This document shows positions 60,166 to 62,303 of a stretch of 62,303 nucleotides of DNA, piece by piece. Origin of the DNA: Bacillota bacterium (GTDB taxonomy: Bacteria; Bacillota; Clostridia; Oscillospirales; Acutalibacteraceae); contig JAQXJH010000081.1 in the NCBI GenBank assembly GCA_029008595.1, forward strand, positions 1-62,303, in the 5' to 3' direction. Positions within the stretch are counted from its first letter, which is position 1; each line of letters opens with the position of its first letter. Position numbers and translations under genes: made by a program. The notes beneath the pieces were generated by a model. The model did not search any database. It was given only the letters and a program-made list of their open reading frames with translations, and had not been told where the DNA came from.

Positions 60166-60288
60166 AAAAGAATAATCCTTTTCCCGCTGCGGAATACTAT
60201 CGGTGCAATTGGCGTGTACAGCGCCGGTTGCCCGAAAGATCAGTTCCGCCTTTTGCCCCAAACGGCAGCGGAGAAAGGGGAAATACTC

Positions 60289-60585
60289 TTGAAAAAAGTG
60301 CTCTTGTTTCTGCTTGCTGCGGCGGTGTTTTTTTCTTTTACCGCCTGCGGCGGCGACGGCAGCAGCAGTTCACATGCTTCTTCCATGATGCCGGCTTCTT
60401 CTGCACAGTCCGGGCCGTCTTCCGTGCCGGGCAGCTCCCCGGCGCAGAGCCTTCTGCCCGAAAGCGGCGTTTCGTCCCGTTCGGATCTTTCTTCCCACGG
60501 CGGTGTGTCCTCTCACAACGACGGATCATCGCACAATGGAACGTCTTCCCACAACGGGATGTCCTCCGGAGCATCCTCCAGATAA
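60289..60585 (+). CDS. Small serine-rich lipoprotein with hexapeptide repeats
   Basis: I do not recognise this 98-residue protein. It starts at a TTG (60289) with AAAGGGG 8 bp upstream. A lipoprotein signal peptide, KKVLLFLLAAAVFF, ends in FTAC, so the cysteine near residue 20 would be lipidated. The rest is a low-complexity S-, H-, G- and N-rich tail with no folded domain. The tail includes four consecutive six-residue repeats (SSHGGV, SSHNDG, SSHNGT, SSHNGM). Such tails may act as wall spacers or bind metal through the histidines; both are guesses. A strong terminator follows directly. Confidence 0.7.
   Translation: MKKVLLFLLAAAVFFSFTACGGDGSSSSHASSMMPASSAQSGPSSVPGSSPAQSLLPESGVSSRSDLSSHGGVSSHNDGSSHNGTSSHNGMSSGASSR
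60490..60561 (+). repeat. Four tandem 18-bp units coding SSHxxx hexapeptides
   Basis: Four in-frame 18-bp units encode SSHGGV, SSHNDG, SSHNGT and SSHNGM near the lipoprotein's C-terminus. The DNA units differ at several third positions, so the repeat is older than a very recent slip, but copy number could vary between strains. Confidence 0.75.
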
Positions 60586-60595
60586 TCATTTGCAG

Positions 60596-60645
60596 CAAAC
60601 AAAACCGCGGTCTGCTTCCGGCAGTGCCGCGGTTTTGTTTGTGGT
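60596..60645 (+). terminator. Strong hairpin terminator behind the lipoprotein gene
   Basis: A perfect 15-bp stem, left 60596-60610 and right 60627-60641, has a T-rich right arm. It lies just behind the lipoprotein stop and before the alr promoter. Confidence 0.85.
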
Positions 60646-60681
60646 GTGCCCGGCTGCCGGCATTTTCTTTTGCCGGAGCGG

Positions 60682-60710
60682 TTGACGGAACCGGCGAAGC
60701 GGCCTATAAT
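60682..60710 (+). promoter_or_regulatory. Sigma-A promoter for alr
   Basis: TTGACG (60682-60687) and TATAAT (60705-60710) are separated by 17 bp, 54 bp before alr. Confidence 0.85.
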
Positions 60711-60764
60711 GAAAAAGCCGCAGCACAGAATTTCGTTCCGCTGCGGAAGGAAAGGATTGATCAG

Positions 60765-61967
60765 ATGATGCAGCAGTCTTATCTCCGCCGCACTTGGGCG
60801 GAAATTGATCTGAATGCGCTGGAACATAATTTTCACGAGATCCGCCGGCAGACGGATCCCGCCGCAGCTCTGGCGGCGATCGTAAAGGCGGACGCTTACG
60901 GCCACGGAGCAAAAAATATTGCGCCCGAACTGCAGAGGCTGGGAGCCGACTGGTTTGCAGTGTCCAATCTGGAGGAAGCGCAGGAGCTGCGCCGGGCAGG
61001 AATCGTGCGGCCGGTGCTGATTTTAGGCTATACGCCGCCGGAGCGCGCGGCAGAGCTTGCAAAAGACCGGATCACGCAGGCGCTGCTTTCCGCCGGTTAT
61101 GCGGCGTCGCTTTCGCGGGAAGCAGAAAAGGCAGGCGTAACGGTCAGCGCGCATCTGAAGATCGATACCGGCATGAGCCGCGTCGGCTTTTTCTTTCAAT
61201 CGCCGGAGCGGGACGCCGGAACAATCGAAGAAGCGGCAGCGTCCTGCCGTCTGCCGGGGCTTGATGTCAATGGAATCTTTATGCATTTTGCGGTTGCCGA
61301 TGCCGGCAAAACCGGTGAGGAGTTTACAAACGGGCAGTACAATGCATTCTGGAAGATGATTGCCGCGCTGAAGGAGCGGGGAATCACGTTCCGCTGGCAC
61401 CACTGCGACAACAGCGGCGCGATCCTTTGTTATCCGCAGACGAATCTCGATATGGTTCGTCCCGGGATCATTCTGTACGGTCTGCTGCCGGACGATGCCC
61501 TCGGCGGGATCCTGCCGCTGCAGCCTGTTATGGCGCTGCGCTCCGTTGTGGCGCTGCTCAAAACGATCCCCGCGGGCAGCACGGTCAGCTACGGCCGCAC
61601 CTATGCGGCAGAACATCCGGTCACGGTCGCTACGGTACCGGTGGGCTATGCGGACGGTTATTCCAGAAGTCTTTCCTCGCGTGGGAGCGTGTTGATCCGC
61701 GGCTGCCGTGCGCCGATCATCGGGCGGATCTGCATGGATCAGATGATGGTCGATGTAACCGGTATTCCCGGCGTCTGTGAAGGGGACACGGTAACGCTCG
61801 TCGGGCGCGACGGCGAAGACGAAATTACCTTTGAAGAGCTGGCCCGTCTGGTCGGTACCATCAATTACGAGCTTGTCTGTGCGGTATCGCGCCGCGTGCC
61901 CCGGGTGTATCTGCGTGGTGGAAGCATCACGGGCATCGAAGATTATGTGCAGTCCGGAGATTGTTAA
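60765..61967 (+). CDS. alr: Alanine racemase
   Basis: Alr interconverts L- and D-alanine with PLP, giving D-alanine for the wall. The protein has 400 residues. The PLP lysine is in AIVKADAYGHGA, at about residue 44. The C-terminal domain has YGRTYAAEHP with the catalytic tyrosine and CMDQMMVDVT. The ATG at 60765 or the next codon starts behind GGAAAGGA. The stop codon lies inside the BirA-type repeat of bioY. The D-alanine is used by MurF after joining by a ligase not in this window. Confidence 0.96.
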   Translation: MMQQSYLRRTWAEIDLNALEHNFHEIRRQTDPAAALAAIVKADAYGHGAKNIAPELQRLGADWFAVSNLEEAQELRRAGIVRPVLILGYTPPERAAELAKDRITQALLSAGYAASLSREAEKAGVTVSAHLKIDTGMSRVGFFFQSPERDAGTIEEAAASCRLPGLDVNGIFMHFAVADAGKTGEEFTNGQYNAFWKMIAALKERGITFRWHHCDNSGAILCYPQTNLDMVRPGIILYGLLPDDALGGILPLQPVMALRSVVALLKTIPAGSTVSYGRTYAAEHPVTVATVPVGYADGYSRSLSSRGSVLIRGCRAPIIGRICMDQMMVDVTGIPGVCEGDTVTLVGRDGEDEITFEELARLVGTINYELVCAVSRRVPRVYLRGGSITGIEDYVQSGDC

Positions 61968-61991
61968 CCTAAATATTTTTTAAGTTGACAA
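61961..61991 (+). promoter_or_regulatory. Putative BirA operator upstream of bioY
   Basis: TTGTTAAC (61961-61968), 15 bases, then GTTGACAA (61984-61991): this matches the BirA operator (TTGTTAAC, 14-16 bases, GTTAACAA) with one mismatch in the right half. The right half covers the -35 of the bioY promoter, so binding would block RNA polymerase. The left half contains the alr stop codon. BirA with a winged helix is encoded at 52602. Confidence 0.88.
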
Positions 61992-62013
61992 TAAACCTCC
62001 CGTATGATACAAT
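61985..62013 (+). promoter_or_regulatory. Sigma-A promoter for bioY
   Basis: TTGACA (61985-61990) and TACAAT (62008-62013) are separated by 17 bp. The -35 lies inside the right half of the BirA-type repeat. Confidence 0.88.
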
Positions 62014-62052
62014 GTCATCGTTAAAGTTTCACATCATGCAGGGGGAATTATC

Positions 62053-62303
62053 ATGACAACAGGAGCAAAGAAAAAATTACGCGTGGTCGATCTGGTTTTC
62101 ACGGCGCTTTTTACGGCGCTGACGGCTGTCTGCGCGGTGATCTCGGTGCCGATGCCGATGACGACGGTTCCGGTTTCGCTGCTGGTGCTCGGTGTCTTTC
62201 TGACCGGCGCCCTGCTTGAAAAAAAGCTGGCTTTTCTGGCCGAAGTGGTCTATCTGCTGATCGGTGAGATCGGTATTCCGGTGTTCGCCGTTTTTGCCAG
62301 CGG
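62053..62303 (+). CDS. bioY: Biotin transporter BioY, cut by window edge
   Basis: BioY is the substrate-binding membrane subunit (S component) of the biotin ECF transporter. Eighty-three codons are visible before the window ends. A short basic tail (TTGAKKKLRV) is followed by hydrophobic helices with the family's VISVPMPMTTVPVSLLVL and LLIGEIGIPVFA segments. The ATG at 62053 follows GGGGGAA. The BirA operator in front supports a biotin role independently of the protein sequence. The rest of the gene and any ECF ATPase genes lie outside. Confidence 0.9.
   Translation, partial: MTTGAKKKLRVVDLVFTALFTALTAVCAVISVPMPMTTVPVSLLVLGVFLTGALLEKKLAFLAEVVYLLIGEIGIPVFAVFAS

Noticed and set aside
1..62303. 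CRISPR arrays, transposases, phage genes, toxin-antitoxin pairs, rRNA genes
   Set aside because: Looked for on both strands; no direct-repeat array, no transposase or integrase motifs and no rRNA sequence were seen.

Overview
The window is a compact piece of bacterial chromosome, GC-rich by Firmicutes standards. It reads as an anaerobic, spore-forming clostridium, most likely of the Oscillospirales/Ruminococcaceae type. Three things support this: the spore genes ylbJ, yqfC, yqfD and spoIID; classic Gram-positive gene blocks (phoH-ybeY-dgkA-era-recO, ylxM-ffh-rpsP-khpA-rimM-trmD, a division and cell wall cluster with MraZ, and uppS-cdsA-dxr-rseP-ispG-polC); and strong AGGAGG-type ribosome binding sites with consensus sigma-A promoters. 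The assignment is inference from gene content and gene order; no rRNA gene is present. I saw no insertion sequence, prophage, CRISPR array or rRNA operon.

Layout. 1-1921 (minus strand): ylbJ followed by three small, overlapping, cysteine-rich genes of unknown function, the last cut by the window edge. 2093-11009: the spore pair yqfC/yqfD, then phoH-ybeY-dgkA-era-recO, mutS2 and an unrecognised membrane-anchored protein. 11133-14791: SRP, ribosome and tRNA maturation genes (ylxM to trmD). 15011-18855: HPr, uvrC, rsmD, coaD and a coiled-coil protein. 19109-33479: the division and cell wall cluster mraZ-rsmH-ftsL-PBP-murE-murF-mraY-ftsW-murG-murA-divIB-ftsZ; murD, murC, murB and ftsA are not in it. 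33493-44389: pyrH-frr, then isoprenoid and lipid genes, the site-2 protease, and the replicative polymerase polC. 44407-49880: a histidine operon hisZ-G-D-B-A-I-E that lacks hisC, hisH and hisF. 49879-50922 (minus): spoIID. 51131-53588: citrate synthase and birA. 53670-53873: tRNA-Pro(CGG) with its own promoter and terminator. 54035-55930 (minus): nadE. 56176-58061: a VOC protein and a MATE exporter. 58096-60165: a T-box-controlled leuA. 60289-61967: a small repeat lipoprotein and alr. 62053 to the end: bioY, cut by the window edge.

How the parts fit. The centre is housekeeping: lipid II synthesis from UDP-GlcNAc (murA, murE, murF, mraY, murG), polymerisation (FtsW with a class B PBP) and the Z ring (FtsZ, DivIB, FtsL). 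The carrier lipid comes from dxr, ispG and uppS, with dgkA recycling it. alr supplies D-alanine. Two amino-acid or cofactor circuits can be read directly from DNA: a T-box with a leucine CUC specifier ahead of leuA, and a BirA-type inverted repeat overlapping the -35 of bioY. The bifunctional BirA that should bind that repeat is encoded about 9 kb upstream in the same window.

No clearly new multi-gene system is evident. The least explained parts are the three cysteine-rich genes behind ylbJ, the anchored protein at 10077-11009, the repeat lipoprotein at 60289-60585, and the absences in the histidine and division clusters. Function calls rest on recognised family motifs in the translations; no database search was run.
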